53,055 nucleotides of DNA from JBNKFV01 sp050289485 (GCA_050289485.1 JBNKFV010000014.1:1-53055); one strand, 5' to 3'; counted from the stretch's first letter, positions 36,337-45,384 are shown. Notes: generated by a model not told the origin, from the sequence alone. Translations and numbers: made by a program.

Positions 36337-36723
36337 TTAATCGAGATCCTGTTCGCGAAAGCGGTGAATCTGGCGGCGTTGCTTTTTGGTAGGCCGGCCT
36401 TCATGCACAATTTGCTGCACACCCATGGCGCGGCGTTGAGCTGCGCTGGTTTCGCGGCGGGCAATACTGGCTTCGGTTTCGCGATAGAGTTTTTGTGCCT
36501 CTGGCGCGCCACGGCGCTGGTCTGACAGCACTTCCACCACCACTTCAAATTCATCCCACCCTTTGCGAATGGTCAGCACCATACCGGGGGTTAAATCGCG
36601 GCTGGGTTTTACCCGCTGACCATCACAATGAATTTTGCCGCCTTCGATAGCCTGCTTGGCGAGGCTGCGGGTTTTAAAAAAGCGAGCGGCCCATAGCCAT
36701 TTGTCGATGCGTACTTTATCCAT
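36337..36723 (-). CDS. hslR: Heat-shock protein 15, S4-domain ribosome-associated protein
   Basis: 128 residues. The S4 RNA-binding domain is at the start (VRIDKWLWAARFFKTRSLA, AIEGGKIHCDGQRVKPSRDL) and the tail is basic. Hsp15 binds free 50S subunits carrying nascent chains and helps recycle them. Its start overlaps the gmhB stop by 8 bases. Last gene of the yrfG-gmhA-gmhB-hslR run. It is convergent with the ACT gene, with a 12-base gap. Confidence 0.94.
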   Translation of the reverse strand: MDKVRIDKWLWAARFFKTRSLAKQAIEGGKIHCDGQRVKPSRDLTPGMVLTIRKGWDEFEVVVEVLSDQRRGAPEAQKLYRETEASIARRETSAAQRRAMGVQQIVHEGRPTKKQRRQIHRFREQDLD

Positions 36724-37264
36724 GATTTTTCAGCAGAAAATCTACTGCACTGGTGAGATTGGTGAATACTTTGGTGTGGCTGGGCAACTCCGGGTGCGTT
36801 GCCGTTTTCTCGCCGTTACCGGTGAGCACCAGTATTGGTTGCGCCCCTACGGCCACCGCTGCCTGTAAATCGCGCAGGCTGTCGCCAATGACCCAGGCAC
36901 CCTGCAATGGCAGGTTGAGAGTGTGCTCGATCTGGTGCAGTAATCCAGGTTTGGGTTTGCGGCAGTCGCAGTGATCGTCGGGAGTATGCGGGCACCAAGC
37001 AATGGTGTCGATCTTGGCTTGTTGGCTGGCTAACAAATCGCCCAGCTTCGCGTGCATCTCTGCCAAGGCTGTCTCGTCGTAATAACCACGGCCAATGCCG
37101 GATTGGTTGGTGGCAATGGCAACGGTGAAGCCTTTGTGTTTAAGGCGGGCAATGGCGTCAATACTGCCGGGCAGCGGTATCCACTCAGCAGCACTTTTTA
37201 CATAATCGGCGGAGTCCTGATTAATGACTCCGTCGCGATCTAGAATAACTAGCTTGTTGGTCAT
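36716..37264 (-). CDS. gmhB: D-glycero-beta-D-manno-heptose 1,7-bisphosphate 7-phosphatase
   Basis: 182 residues of the HAD phosphatase family. The nucleophile motif is VILDRDGVINQD, and the zinc-binding loop CPHTPDDHCDCRKPKPG is diagnostic for GmhB. GDSLRDLQAA is the acidic motif. It removes the 7-phosphate in ADP-heptose synthesis for LPS core. It overlaps gmhA by 4 bases (ATGA) and hslR by 8 bases. Confidence 0.95.
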   Translation of the reverse strand: MTNKLVILDRDGVINQDSADYVKSAAEWIPLPGSIDAIARLKHKGFTVAIATNQSGIGRGYYDETALAEMHAKLGDLLASQQAKIDTIAWCPHTPDDHCDCRKPKPGLLHQIEHTLNLPLQGAWVIGDSLRDLQAAVAVGAQPILVLTGNGEKTATHPELPSHTKVFTNLTSAVDFLLKNHG

Positions 37265-37833
37265 GTGCTGGGAGTAAGGGCCTGATCAACAAAGTCGCAC
37301 AGCATGTGGCCGATAAAGGCGTGTGCTTCCTGAATGCGGGGCGTAAAACTTGAAGGCACGCAAATGCAGGTGTCGACCAGGCCTTTCATTTTACCGCCAC
37401 TGGCGCCGGTTAATGCGACGGTGTAACAGCCCTTCGCTTTGGCCTCTTCAAACGCGGCGATAACGTTGGCGCTGTTGCCACTGGTGGAATAGCCTACAAC
37501 CACGTCTTGCGCTTGCGCCAGTGCCTGCACCTGACGGCTGAAAACGGTGTTATAGCCGTAGTCATTACCCACCGCAGTCAGAATGGAGGTGTCGGTAGTA
37601 AGGGCGATTGAGGGTAAGCCGGGGCGTTCCGTTAAATAGCGGCCCACCAGTTCAGCAGCAATGTGTTGTGCGTCTGCTGCGCTGCCGCCGTTACCCATGA
37701 GTAATACTTTGCCACCGTGTTGCAGGGCTGTAATCCAAGCTTGGCCTACGGCTTGAATTTGCGGCTCCAGGGTCGCCAGTGTTTGCATCACTTCAATATG
37801 TTCTTTTAGCTGTTGCGAAAAAGAGGCACTCAT
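37261..37833 (-). CDS. gmhA: Sedoheptulose 7-phosphate isomerase
   Basis: The frame is open from 38007, but the ATG at 37833 gives 190 residues, the normal GmhA length, and avoids overlapping yrfG. The SIS domain is clear: VLLMGNGGSAADAQHIAAEL, VGYSTSGNSANVI and VALTGASGGKMKG. It makes D-glycero-D-manno-heptose 7-phosphate, the first step toward LPS heptose. Followed at once by gmhB. Confidence 0.95.
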   Translation of the reverse strand: MSASFSQQLKEHIEVMQTLATLEPQIQAVGQAWITALQHGGKVLLMGNGGSAADAQHIAAELVGRYLTERPGLPSIALTTDTSILTAVGNDYGYNTVFSRQVQALAQAQDVVVGYSTSGNSANVIAAFEEAKAKGCYTVALTGASGGKMKGLVDTCICVPSSFTPRIQEAHAFIGHMLCDFVDQALTPST

Positions 37834-37909
37834 AAACGCTTTGATCTCTGAATAGATAGTTCCATCGGTAGTCGATAAATAATGACCGCATTGTAGCACT
37901 GCGTTACGG

Positions 37910-38584
37910 TCAGGGCATGATCTCATCAAAATGATGAACGGCCGGGTAATCGGTAACCACCCTGGGTTGCTGGCTGTCCGGCTGATGAATACACAGCAGA
38001 TGAGCAATGCCGAAGTCTTGTGCCGAACGCAGAATACGCACGGTGTCGTCGATAAACAGGGTGCGGGCGGGGTCGAAATGCTCGTGGGCTTGCAGTGCCC
38101 GCCAGAATGCCTGGGCTTCCTTGGGGTGTTGAAATTGATGTGACGACAACACCATATCCAGGTATTGGTCGATTTGGGTGATTTCCAGTTTCAGGTGCAG
38201 GCTTTGCGGGTGCGCGTTGGTAATCAACACCAGTTTTTTGCCCAAGTCGCGTAGGCGTTGTAAAAACGGGGTGACATGGGGGCGAACCCGAATTTTGTGC
38301 TTTACCTCTTCCTTCAAGGCGCGAATGTCCAGGCCTAATGCTTGTGACCAGTGTTCTAGGCAGTACCAGTTGAGTGTGCCCTCGTGGGCTTTAATGTGGG
38401 CATGCAACGTTTTCTGCGCGCTTTCCAGCGATACCTGGTGGGCCTCGGCGTAGCGCTGGGGCAGATGGGTGAGCCAAAAGTAGTTGTCGTAGTGCAAGTC
38501 GAGCAGGGTGCCGTCCATATCCAGCAATACGGTATCGATATTAGCCCAGTCGAGAGTTACAGGTGGTAATTGAGTCATAGGCAA
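37910..38584 (-). CDS. yrfG: HAD-family nucleotidase, YrfG-like (GMP/IMP 5'-nucleotidase)
   Basis: 224 residues. VLLDMDGTLLDLHYDNYFW is the nucleophile motif in the exact form seen in YrfG, with KLVLITNAHPQSLHLK (motif II) and TLFIDDTVRILRSA (motif IV). The enteric homologue dephosphorylates GMP and IMP. It heads the run into gmhA, gmhB and hslR, and is divergent from cysQ. Confidence 0.88.
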   Translation of the reverse strand: MPMTQLPPVTLDWANIDTVLLDMDGTLLDLHYDNYFWLTHLPQRYAEAHQVSLESAQKTLHAHIKAHEGTLNWYCLEHWSQALGLDIRALKEEVKHKIRVRPHVTPFLQRLRDLGKKLVLITNAHPQSLHLKLEITQIDQYLDMVLSSHQFQHPKEAQAFWRALQAHEHFDPARTLFIDDTVRILRSAQDFGIAHLLCIHQPDSQQPRVVTDYPAVHHFDEIMP

Positions 38585-38784
38585 GCGTATGAGTTAAATC
38601 GTGATGAATGAGAGGTTATGCTGCCGCAGTATACCGGTTAATCGCTCAATACGAGATCTACTCCCAGGTTGACCAATCTATTAGTTGCACGGTGGCATGC
38701 GGCCAGCCGGTTATAGAACCCACCGATCGTACGCGTATAATCGCTTGTTTCGCAAACCTAAGCACGGGGATAGAACAGGCAACT

Positions 38785-39606
38785 ATGGATAAGCAACTTT
38801 TAAATCAGGTCATTGAGCTCAGTCGTCGGGCAGGTGAAGCCATTCTTGACGTTTATAACCAGGATGCCCCCATCGATGTCGACATCAAATCCGACGATTC
38901 CCCTGTGACCAAGGCTGATCTGGCGGCCCATCGCATTATGGCGCCCGCGCTGCCGGGCATTGTAGATATTCCCGTGTTGTCTGAAGAAGGCAGTATGCCT
39001 GGCTTCAAGGTACGCAGCAGCTGGGACCGTTACTGGATTATCGATCCCCTAGACGGCACCAAAGAGTTTATCAAGCGCAATGGCGAGTTTACCGTCAATA
39101 TTGCGTTGATCGAAAATGGTGTGCCGGTACTGGGCGTGGTACATGTACCGGTGCTGGGTATTACCTATGCGGGCCTCCAGGGTGTAGGCGCATGGAAATA
39201 CGAGCAGGGGCGAGAGCGGACTATTCAGGTGCGCACCATTGCCAGCCGTATTGAGCAGCAACAACCGATTGAGGTGGTTGCCAGCCGCAGCCATGGTGCC
39301 GATGCGGTTGACGCACTGATGAGTAAGCTCAGTGACCGCCTGGGTCCGGTCGACACCAAGAACATGGGTAGCTCACTGAAGCTGTGCTTAGTGGCCGAAG
39401 GGGCTGCCGATCTCTACCCCCGTTTAGCGCTGACTTCAGAGTGGGATACCGCTGCAGCGCAGGCTGTGGTTGAGGCCGCTGGCGGTGAGGTAGTGGATAT
39501 CGACTTCAATCTGCTGCGTTACAACACTAAGGACGACATCCTTAACCCCTATTTCTATGTATACGGTGACACCAGTATCAACTGGCAGCAAGTGCTGGCT
39601 GACTAG
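38785..39606 (+). CDS. cysQ: 3'(2'),5'-bisphosphate nucleotidase CysQ
   Basis: The ATG at 38785 gives 273 residues. The upstream extension to 38608 has no family resemblance. Inositol-phosphatase-fold motifs are present: DDSPVTKADLAAH, the metal site WIIDPLDGTKEFI, and WDTAAAQAVVEAAGG. It hydrolyses 3'-phosphoadenosine 5'-phosphate (PAP) left from sulfate assimilation. It is often found near yrfG (with nudE) in gammaproteobacteria. nudE is missing here. Confidence 0.93.
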   Translation: MDKQLLNQVIELSRRAGEAILDVYNQDAPIDVDIKSDDSPVTKADLAAHRIMAPALPGIVDIPVLSEEGSMPGFKVRSSWDRYWIIDPLDGTKEFIKRNGEFTVNIALIENGVPVLGVVHVPVLGITYAGLQGVGAWKYEQGRERTIQVRTIASRIEQQQPIEVVASRSHGADAVDALMSKLSDRLGPVDTKNMGSSLKLCLVAEGAADLYPRLALTSEWDTAAAQAVVEAAGGEVVDIDFNLLRYNTKDDILNPYFYVYGDTSINWQQVLAD

Positions 39607-39721
39607 CCGGCTTCACACTTATACAGATTGCGTGGCTCCTTTGCTTGCACGGAGCTGTGCATCTACTTGCGCTGGGTCATTGGTAATAGGTGGATATCTC
39701 GGCTATTCTCAGCAGTAGTAT

Positions 39722-39751
39722 GGTTAACCCGGCACGATTGCCGGGTTAACC
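39722..39751. repeat. 13-bp perfect hairpin between cysQ and the small coiled-coil gene
   Basis: GGTTAACCCGGCA and TGCCGGGTTAACC flank CGAT. There is no T-run on either side, so it is a poor intrinsic terminator. An operator, mRNA end structure or REP-like unit is possible. Confidence 0.6.
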
Positions 39752-39806
39752 GCCTTGGCAACATCGATAAAGTGGCTTTCTTCTCCCTTACGGCGAGGCA
39801 CTTGTT

Positions 39807-40022
39807 ATGAAAGCAATGAAAGCGCAGCATGTTGGCGTTAATCTCACCAATACATGTCTGATCAGGCAACGATTAGAGGCTGAAATTGTGCAGCTGCAGC
39901 GGCAAGCCGAAGCCTTGAGTGTCAGTGGCAAGCCCCACGATTTCTCCATGGTGCAAACCTACAAAGAAATGATCCATTCCCGGCGCGAGGCATTGGCGCA
40001 ACTCCCCCCTTCAGAAAACTGA
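39807..40022 (+). CDS. Small helical (coiled-coil) protein
   Basis: 71 residues, with GAGG 8 bases before the ATG. An in-frame ATG at 39816 is an alternative. The sequence is rich in Gln, Glu, Arg and Leu with heptad-like spacing (IRQRLEAEIVQLQRQAEAL and YKEMIHSRREALAQL), suggesting a short two-helix coiled coil. No signal peptide or Cys. I do not recognise it. It stands alone between cysQ and the convergent mod operon. Confidence 0.5.
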   Translation: MKAMKAQHVGVNLTNTCLIRQRLEAEIVQLQRQAEALSVSGKPHDFSMVQTYKEMIHSRREALAQLPPSEN

Positions 40023-40189
40023 CAACGGCTCTAAACAGCACTTGTGCGAGACCCTCTCCAAGGTAATATCATTTATGGCTTTCTGCTTATCAAAATTGGT
40101 GTTGGCAGTATTGTCACAATGCTGCGCTCAATGCGGCTTGCGAGAATATTGATGCGGCCTCAACTGACGGTTCATGAGTATTAAGGTTG

Positions 40190-41254
40190 CTAATCAATCA
40201 CTGCTACCGATTTTATTTGCGCCCACACGGGCATATTCCGGGTTAAATTAAGTTGATGGGCTGATCGTTCGGTTACCTGCGCGAGCAGATAGGCGTTGCC
40301 TACCAATATTTTGATATGACAACTGGCCGGGTGTTGGCTTGGCACAATATCAACGATTTCACCGGCAAGAATATTCGCGATACTGGTGTCGTGGTGAGGT
40401 GTAACGGATACGCTTATATCGTTAGCGTTTACCCGTAGGCGCAGTTGATCATTCAACTGGTAATGCTGGTTGCGTATCCACAGGCTACCGCCATCGAAAC
40501 TGGCGCGGGCCAAATGCCATGGGTCATCCAGTTGGGTGATGTTGGCTTCGATAACTACACTGGCGTCGTCGCCCTGCATGCCGGGCAAATCCAAGCGTGC
40601 CATCATGTCTTTAAGAGGCCCTGCCGCAGGCGTTTGCCCCGCATCGACAAGTACCAGGTGGTCGGCCAGCCGAGCCACTTCGTCTTTGGCATGCGTAACA
40701 TAGATAACCGGTATCGAGAGTGTTTGGTGCAGGGTTTCCAGGTACGGCAAAATCGCTTTGCGGCTGTCCATATCCAGTGCCGAAAGCGGTTCGTCCATTA
40801 ATAATAAGTTGGGGCTGCGCAACAAGGTGCGGGCAATGGCCACGCGCTGTTGCTGGCCACCGGAAAGCTGGTGTGGGTAGCGTGTTAGCAGCGTATTTAA
40901 TGCCAGCCAGTCAATGACATCGCTGGGCTGCACCGTCTGTTGGCCTGCGGGCAGGCGCTTAAAACCGTAGTTGAGGTTTTGCTGTACGGTTAAGTGTTCA
41001 AACAGGCTGGCTTCTTGAAACACGTAGCCAAGTGGGCGCTGGTGCACGGGGGTAAATTGCTGGGCATCCTGCCAGACATCGCCATTAACATTCAGTGTGC
41101 CGCTGGCAACTTCCAGGCCAGCGATACAGCGCAGCAGGGTAGTTTTGCCAGAGCCGGATGGACCAAACAACGCAGTAACGCCGGTGCCGGGCACCTGTAA
41201 TTGGCTATCAAGGGTGAAGGCGCCCCGCTGCAGTTTGAAGTTCCACTCAATCAT
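40190..41254 (-). CDS. modC: Molybdate ABC transporter ATP-binding protein
   Basis: 354 residues from the ATG at 41254, which has AGAGGT 5 bases upstream. A GCAGCC-rich extension to 41278 is unlikely. Walker A is LFGPSGSGKTTLLR, the signature is LSGGQQQRVAIARTLL and Walker B is LLLMDEPLSALD. The C-terminal part from about residue 290 resembles a Mop/TOBE molybdate-binding domain (ANILAGEIVDIVPSQ). It powers import with ModA and ModB. The start overlaps modB by 8 bases. Confidence 0.94.
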   Translation of the reverse strand: MIEWNFKLQRGAFTLDSQLQVPGTGVTALFGPSGSGKTTLLRCIAGLEVASGTLNVNGDVWQDAQQFTPVHQRPLGYVFQEASLFEHLTVQQNLNYGFKRLPAGQQTVQPSDVIDWLALNTLLTRYPHQLSGGQQQRVAIARTLLRSPNLLLMDEPLSALDMDSRKAILPYLETLHQTLSIPVIYVTHAKDEVARLADHLVLVDAGQTPAAGPLKDMMARLDLPGMQGDDASVVIEANITQLDDPWHLARASFDGGSLWIRNQHYQLNDQLRLRVNANDISVSVTPHHDTSIANILAGEIVDIVPSQHPASCHIKILVGNAYLLAQVTERSAHQLNLTRNMPVWAQIKSVAVID

Positions 41255-41924
41255 GGGTACCTCTGCGCTGGCTGCCATTCAAAATATACAATGTGAGCAG
41301 TACCACAAACGAAAACGTGACCATCCCGGCCGCCAGTATGTGTGCCTGGGTGTATTCCAGGGTTTCTACATGATCATAAATAGCGACTGACAATACCTTC
41401 GTGGCCCCCGGTATGTTGCCGCCAATCATCAACACCACGCCAAATTCACCCACCGTGTGTGCAAAAGTGAGTACGGCGGCAGTAATCAAGCCGGTTTTGG
41501 CCATGGGCAGCGCAATGGTAAAAAAGCGATCACCGGCTGATGCCCCTAACGTGGCGGCAGCTTCGAGGGGGCGTTTGCCAATGCTGCTGAAAGCGGTTTG
41601 TAAGGGCTGCACGGTAAACGGCAACGAGTAGATGACTGAGGCAACCACCAGGCCAGCAAAGGTAAATGGCAGTGTTTGTAGGCCGAGGTTTTGCATCACG
41701 CTGCCTACCGGCCCCTGCGGACCTAATAGAAGCAGTAGATAAAACCCAAGGACAGTGGGTGGTAGAACCAGCGGCAGAGCAACCATTGCGCTCACCACTT
41801 TGCTGGCCCAGTGACGCGACTGCGCCAACCACCACGCCAATGGCGTGCCCAACAGCAGTAGGATCACGGTGGTGAGCCCTGCCAGCTTGGTAGTCTGCCA
41901 AATGGCTTGCCAGTCAATGCTCAT
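41247..41924 (-). CDS. modB: Molybdate ABC transporter permease
   Basis: 225 residues with about five or six membrane helices. PLVLPPTVLGFYLLLLLGPQ is the usual ModB segment, and the ABC contact loop is seen in EAAATLGASAGDRFFTIALP. An inner-membrane channel for molybdate. It starts 6 bases after modA and overlaps modC. Confidence 0.94.
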   Translation of the reverse strand: MSIDWQAIWQTTKLAGLTTVILLLLGTPLAWWLAQSRHWASKVVSAMVALPLVLPPTVLGFYLLLLLGPQGPVGSVMQNLGLQTLPFTFAGLVVASVIYSLPFTVQPLQTAFSSIGKRPLEAAATLGASAGDRFFTIALPMAKTGLITAAVLTFAHTVGEFGVVLMIGGNIPGATKVLSVAIYDHVETLEYTQAHILAAGMVTFSFVVLLTLYILNGSQRRGTHD

Positions 41925-41930
41925 CGTTTG

Positions 41931-42719
41931 TTATTGGTCCTGCTCTACACCGTAGCCATAGGCTGCGATGATCTGTTTGGCTTGTGCACTTTTAAGAAAG
42001 ATCATAAAAGCGTTGGCGGCGTTGCTGTTACGGGCACCGGTCAACAGAACCGCTTCCTGCTCTATCGGTTGATACCAGTCTTGCGGTACTGGCCACTGAC
42101 TACCGGGGGAGCCTTGCCAGCTAATCAGTTGGGCTTGTGCAATCAGGCCAGCTTCGGCATTGCCACTGGCGACAAACTGAAAGGTTTGTGCGATGGAGTC
42201 GCCACGTACCAGTTTACTTTGTAGGGGTTGCCAGCGCTGTATATGTTCAAGCGCCTGTTGTGCCGCTAAACCATAGGGGGCAGTTTTAGGGTTGGCGATG
42301 GCAAGGCGGGTAAATGCTGCGCTCTGCAAATAGTGGTCGCCTCGGTCAAATGTATTGTTGTTCGGGCTCCATAGCACCAGCTGGCCGGTGGCATAGGTAA
42401 TACGGCTGCCCGGCACGGCAAGCCCCTGTTGTTCGGCGCGTTGCGGTCGTTCGCTATCGGCTGCCAGAAATACCTGGTAGGGCGCGCCGTGTTCAATTTG
42501 TGCGTAAAGTTTGCCGGTTGAGCCGTAGCTGGCCACCAGCGTGTGACCGGTAGTCTCTTGAAAAACGGGGGCCAGGGCGCTGAGGGTGGCGGTAAAGTTG
42601 GCAGCCACCGCGACCAATACTTCATCGGCATGGCTGATGCTGGCGAGACTGATCAGCAGTGCTGCAATAACCGTTCGCAGCGTGCTCCAGCGGGCTTGGG
42701 GTCGAAAAATGTCCGGCAT
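41931..42719 (-). CDS. modA: Molybdate-binding periplasmic protein
   Basis: 262 residues. The signal peptide ends near SISHADE. The family motif VAVAANFTATLSALAPVF is followed by ASYGSTGKLYAQIEHGAPYQ and VFLAADSERP, which form the oxyanion site. It captures molybdate (or tungstate) for ModBC. First gene of modABC. No convincing ModE box was found upstream. The region directly upstream holds an EAL-domain scrap. Confidence 0.94.
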   Translation of the reverse strand: MPDIFRPQARWSTLRTVIAALLISLASISHADEVLVAVAANFTATLSALAPVFQETTGHTLVASYGSTGKLYAQIEHGAPYQVFLAADSERPQRAEQQGLAVPGSRITYATGQLVLWSPNNNTFDRGDHYLQSAAFTRLAIANPKTAPYGLAAQQALEHIQRWQPLQSKLVRGDSIAQTFQFVASGNAEAGLIAQAQLISWQGSPGSQWPVPQDWYQPIEQEAVLLTGARNSNAANAFMIFLKSAQAKQIIAAYGYGVEQDQ

Positions 42720-42743
42720 GCACTCAGCATCCTCAAAGCATAG

Positions 42744-42870
42744 TTATACGCTGGTGAGTGTGCCTTGTGTTGATAAAAAAGTAAAAAACTCCTCCACAGG
42801 CATCGGCTTAGGGTGAAGATAGCCTTGTACGTATTCGCAGCCTATGGCTGAGAGAATGGCCTGTTGGTTA
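42744..42870 (-). pseudogene. C-terminal scrap of an EAL-domain (c-di-GMP phosphodiesterase) gene
   Basis: About 41 codons before a stop read NQQAILSAIGCEYVQGYLHP, then KPMPVEEFFTFLSTQGTL. This is the classical end of an EAL domain (GCxxxQGYxxxxPMPxxEF). The open frame runs on upstream to 43085, but that part is not EAL-like and overlaps the next gene. All catalytic motifs are missing, so this is a deletion remnant just upstream of modA. Confidence 0.75.
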
Positions 42871-42992
42871 TGTCGCGCATTATGCACTGTGGTGTCTATT
42901 TTCTTTGGTTGTTCGATGGTTTTTATTGAGTAATTAACAGAGGGGGTAGATAACTTGGGGGGGATGACAGAATGGTGATAGAAATGAGGTAG

Positions 42993-43023
42993 TAAGAGGT
43001 GCGGGGAAGCCCCGCACCTCTTA
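42993..43023 (-). terminator. 14-bp perfect hairpin after the small outer-membrane protein gene
   Basis: TAAGAGGTGCGGGG and CCCCGCACCTCTTA flank AAG, 9 bases beyond the stop of the minus-strand gene. The stem is very stable. The following bases are only moderately T-rich, so it may be a terminator or a 3' stabiliser. Confidence 0.65.
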
Positions 43024-43032
43024 CCTACAGAC

Positions 43033-43602
43033 TTAGAAGTCGAAGCGAACGTTGATCGCCAAGGTTTCCAAATCACGTACATCACGGTATTTCAAACCAC
43101 CAGACAAGGTGTTTGAAAAGAAGTAACGACCTTCTACCTGAAAGCCTGTATCGCTGTCGTCACTAACGCCATCGATATCGATGTCTTCGTAAACCAGGTC
43201 TGCGGATACTTCTACAACGCTGCTTGGCATAGCGCGTAAGCCACCGGTAATAGTGAATCCGTCGCCATCAAAAGAGCCAACTTCTACATCGGTGTAGGCA
43301 ATGCTACCAACGATATCAACTATGTCATTCAATGGGGTGTGATAACCCGCACCAATGTCGAAACGGTCTAGGTCGGTGTTGCCTGGGTCGGTTTCAAGGC
43401 GCTCGAAATTACCCAGTACAAAAAAGTTCTCGTTAAAGGCGAATTTGCCAGACAACTGCAAACCATCTACGTCAACACTGGAACCGTCGATATCACCGTC
43501 GACAACATAGCCGAGGGTTGCATTGGTGTAACTCAAATCAGCAGATGCCCAGGGTGCTACCAGCAGTAAACCACCCAATAATAAATATTTACGTGCCTTC
43601 AT
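43033..43602 (-). CDS. Small outer-membrane beta-barrel protein
   Basis: 189 residues. The signal peptide MKARKYLLLGGLLLVAPWAS ends at ASA-D. Alternating strands follow (LSYTNATLGYVVDGDID, LSGKFAFNENFFVLGNFERL, VVEVSADLVYEDIDID, TGFQVEGRYFFSN), closing with NVRFDF and a terminal Phe. About eight strands are predicted, with many Asp in the loops. Function unknown. Its 5' leader carries a hairpin at 43631-43654. Confidence 0.8.
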   Translation of the reverse strand: MKARKYLLLGGLLLVAPWASADLSYTNATLGYVVDGDIDGSSVDVDGLQLSGKFAFNENFFVLGNFERLETDPGNTDLDRFDIGAGYHTPLNDIVDIVGSIAYTDVEVGSFDGDGFTITGGLRAMPSSVVEVSADLVYEDIDIDGVSDDSDTGFQVEGRYFFSNTLSGGLKYRDVRDLETLAINVRFDF

Positions 43603-44025
43603 CCTACTCTCCTTGTTTACATAGTGAGATAGAGCACACCACGTTGTGTGCTCTTGGCGGTGGGGAGATTACGAAGGCTCGATTGACGTGTAAATATTTG
43701 TCACAAAAAACAAGCGCAAAAAACCACATAAAAAAATAGACGAAAATTGGCAAGCCATTATTTTTTCGTGCAGGGAATAAGTCAGCTTTCGTTCATGTTT
43801 GAAGTTATAGGGTGGAGGTTTTTATATCAATTCTAAAAACTGTTGAAGGCAGAAAATCAGTTGCTACCAACAACAGCCGGTCTCCGCATCATTCATGCTG
43901 TCTATTTAGTGAGCAATAAAAGTGGGCGCTGTTTGCTTGTTAGACGTTGTCACTGAAAAAGTTAGAAATCGATGATTTTTTAGTCGCATCGGTATTCTAT
44001 AAAATATTTTGGCCGAGCTTACAGA
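43603..44025. other. AT-rich intergenic region
   Basis: 423 bp without a credible gene. The inverted repeat AGAGCACAC (43631-43639) / GTGTGCTCT (43646-43654) lies 29 bases before the outer-membrane gene start, where it could fold in the mRNA leader. The remainder is A/T-rich and probably holds that gene's promoter, plus the 3' end of the antiporter transcript. Confidence 0.5.
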
Positions 44026-45363
44026 TTATAAAGCAAGCAAAATAAAGCCTATTGATGTACCTGACGCAGCAAGCAGCACGTAAGGTAATTGCGTTATGGC
44101 ATGATCCATTACCGAGCAGCCGCTACCATGAGCGGACAACACAGTGGAGTCGCCATAAAAGCAGGCATGACTACCAAAGACGCTGGCAGAAATCAAAGCG
44201 CCTATCACCAGAGGGATATCTGCATCCATACTGTAAGCTAGCGGCATCACTATTGGCGTTGCGACCGCAAAAATCCCCCAGAAAGAACCCGTAGCAAACG
44301 CGATTAATGCCATAGAGATAAACGTAACCACGGGTAAAAGCAATGGCGACATTAGCGGTCTCATGGTTTCAATAACATAAGTAGTTAGGCCTAGCTGTTC
44401 ATTGATATCCTTCAACATAAAACCCGCAACCACCGTACCCAACGGCGCTAGCATAGATTTAAAACCGTCCAGAATAGTGTCGAAAATAGCGTTGGCGGAC
44501 AATGTTTTTTGGGCGTAAGTAGTAACCATTGTAATCGATACTGCAATAATCGCACCTTTTAAAATGTCGACATCCATATACCAGGTGAAGAATATTAATG
44601 AAACAATGGGTAGCAAAAAGTTAAGTGTGACTTTGCGCTTACTAAATGGTTCCTCAGTATCTAACGCGTCAGTGTCATCGAGTTGACTGTTCTGAGCTTT
44701 TATCTCGGCTTTTTTCATAGGGCCCAACAACGGAACTTTCTTAAGTATCACCAGTGGTACCAATATTACCGCGGCCCAAGCGTAAAACATATAAGGAATA
44801 GCCTGCAGATAAAGTACAAAGCCTTTGCCTTGTTCCAGGTCGAGGCTCTCTTCCAGTACTGCAGCAAAATAAACTGCCCATGTAGATAACGGTATTAACA
44901 CGCAAATGGGTGCTGCCGTTGAATCCACCACGTAAGCCAGCATCTCTCTGGATACACGGTAGCGGTCAGTTAATTTTTTCATTGACGAGCTAATAGTCAG
45001 TGTATTTAAGTAATCATCAATAAAAATAACTAATCCCAATCCCCAGGCCATTAATAATGCACCCGTACCACTTTTAATACGCGAGGCTACTATTTTTCCA
45101 AATTCTACCGCTCCTCCAATTTTTACCAGAAGTGCAATAAGGCTGCCCATTAACCCGCACACGAAGATAACCCAGGCAATGGTTTCATCGGTCATCACCG
45201 AAATCATCGTGGTGGTTAAGTTGTTCATGACGTTGCCTGAATCGAGCATAAGCAGCCCCAGTAATACGCCACCTAACAAAGGCTCAATGGTGCGCTTGGA
45301 TAATATCGCCAACACTAAAACAACTACGGTAGGGAGTAAGCTTGCTATGCCTATTTCTGTCAT
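44026..45363 (-). CDS. NhaC-type Na+/H+ antiporter family protein
   Basis: 445 residues with about eleven membrane helices. Typical segments are KIGGAVEFGKIVASRIKS, the acidic IDDYLNTLTISSSMKKLTDRY, and the C-terminal HACFYGDSTVLSAHGSGCSV followed by DHAITQLPYVLLA. Members exchange Na+ for H+ or carry organic substrates (malate/lactate-type antiporters). It lies behind an omega-aminotransferase on the same strand with an imperfect terminator between, so it may transport that enzyme's substrate or product. Confidence 0.88.
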   Translation of the reverse strand: MTEIGIASLLPTVVVLVLAILSKRTIEPLLGGVLLGLLMLDSGNVMNNLTTTMISVMTDETIAWVIFVCGLMGSLIALLVKIGGAVEFGKIVASRIKSGTGALLMAWGLGLVIFIDDYLNTLTISSSMKKLTDRYRVSREMLAYVVDSTAAPICVLIPLSTWAVYFAAVLEESLDLEQGKGFVLYLQAIPYMFYAWAAVILVPLVILKKVPLLGPMKKAEIKAQNSQLDDTDALDTEEPFSKRKVTLNFLLPIVSLIFFTWYMDVDILKGAIIAVSITMVTTYAQKTLSANAIFDTILDGFKSMLAPLGTVVAGFMLKDINEQLGLTTYVIETMRPLMSPLLLPVVTFISMALIAFATGSFWGIFAVATPIVMPLAYSMDADIPLVIGALISASVFGSHACFYGDSTVLSAHGSGCSVMDHAITQLPYVLLAASGTSIGFILLAL

Positions 45364-45384
45364 AAGGTATTTTTTCTATTTTAA

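Noticed and set aside
42720..42780. GCGTATAACTATGC upstream of modA as a possible ModE site.
   Set aside because: Only one half resembles the ModE consensus (CGTTATATA-type arms). No second arm is present at the right spacing.
42871..43085. Upstream part of the open frame that ends in the EAL scrap, read as a complete 113-residue protein.
   Set aside because: That part overlaps the outer-membrane protein gene out of frame and shows no EAL similarity. Only the last ~40 codons look coding.
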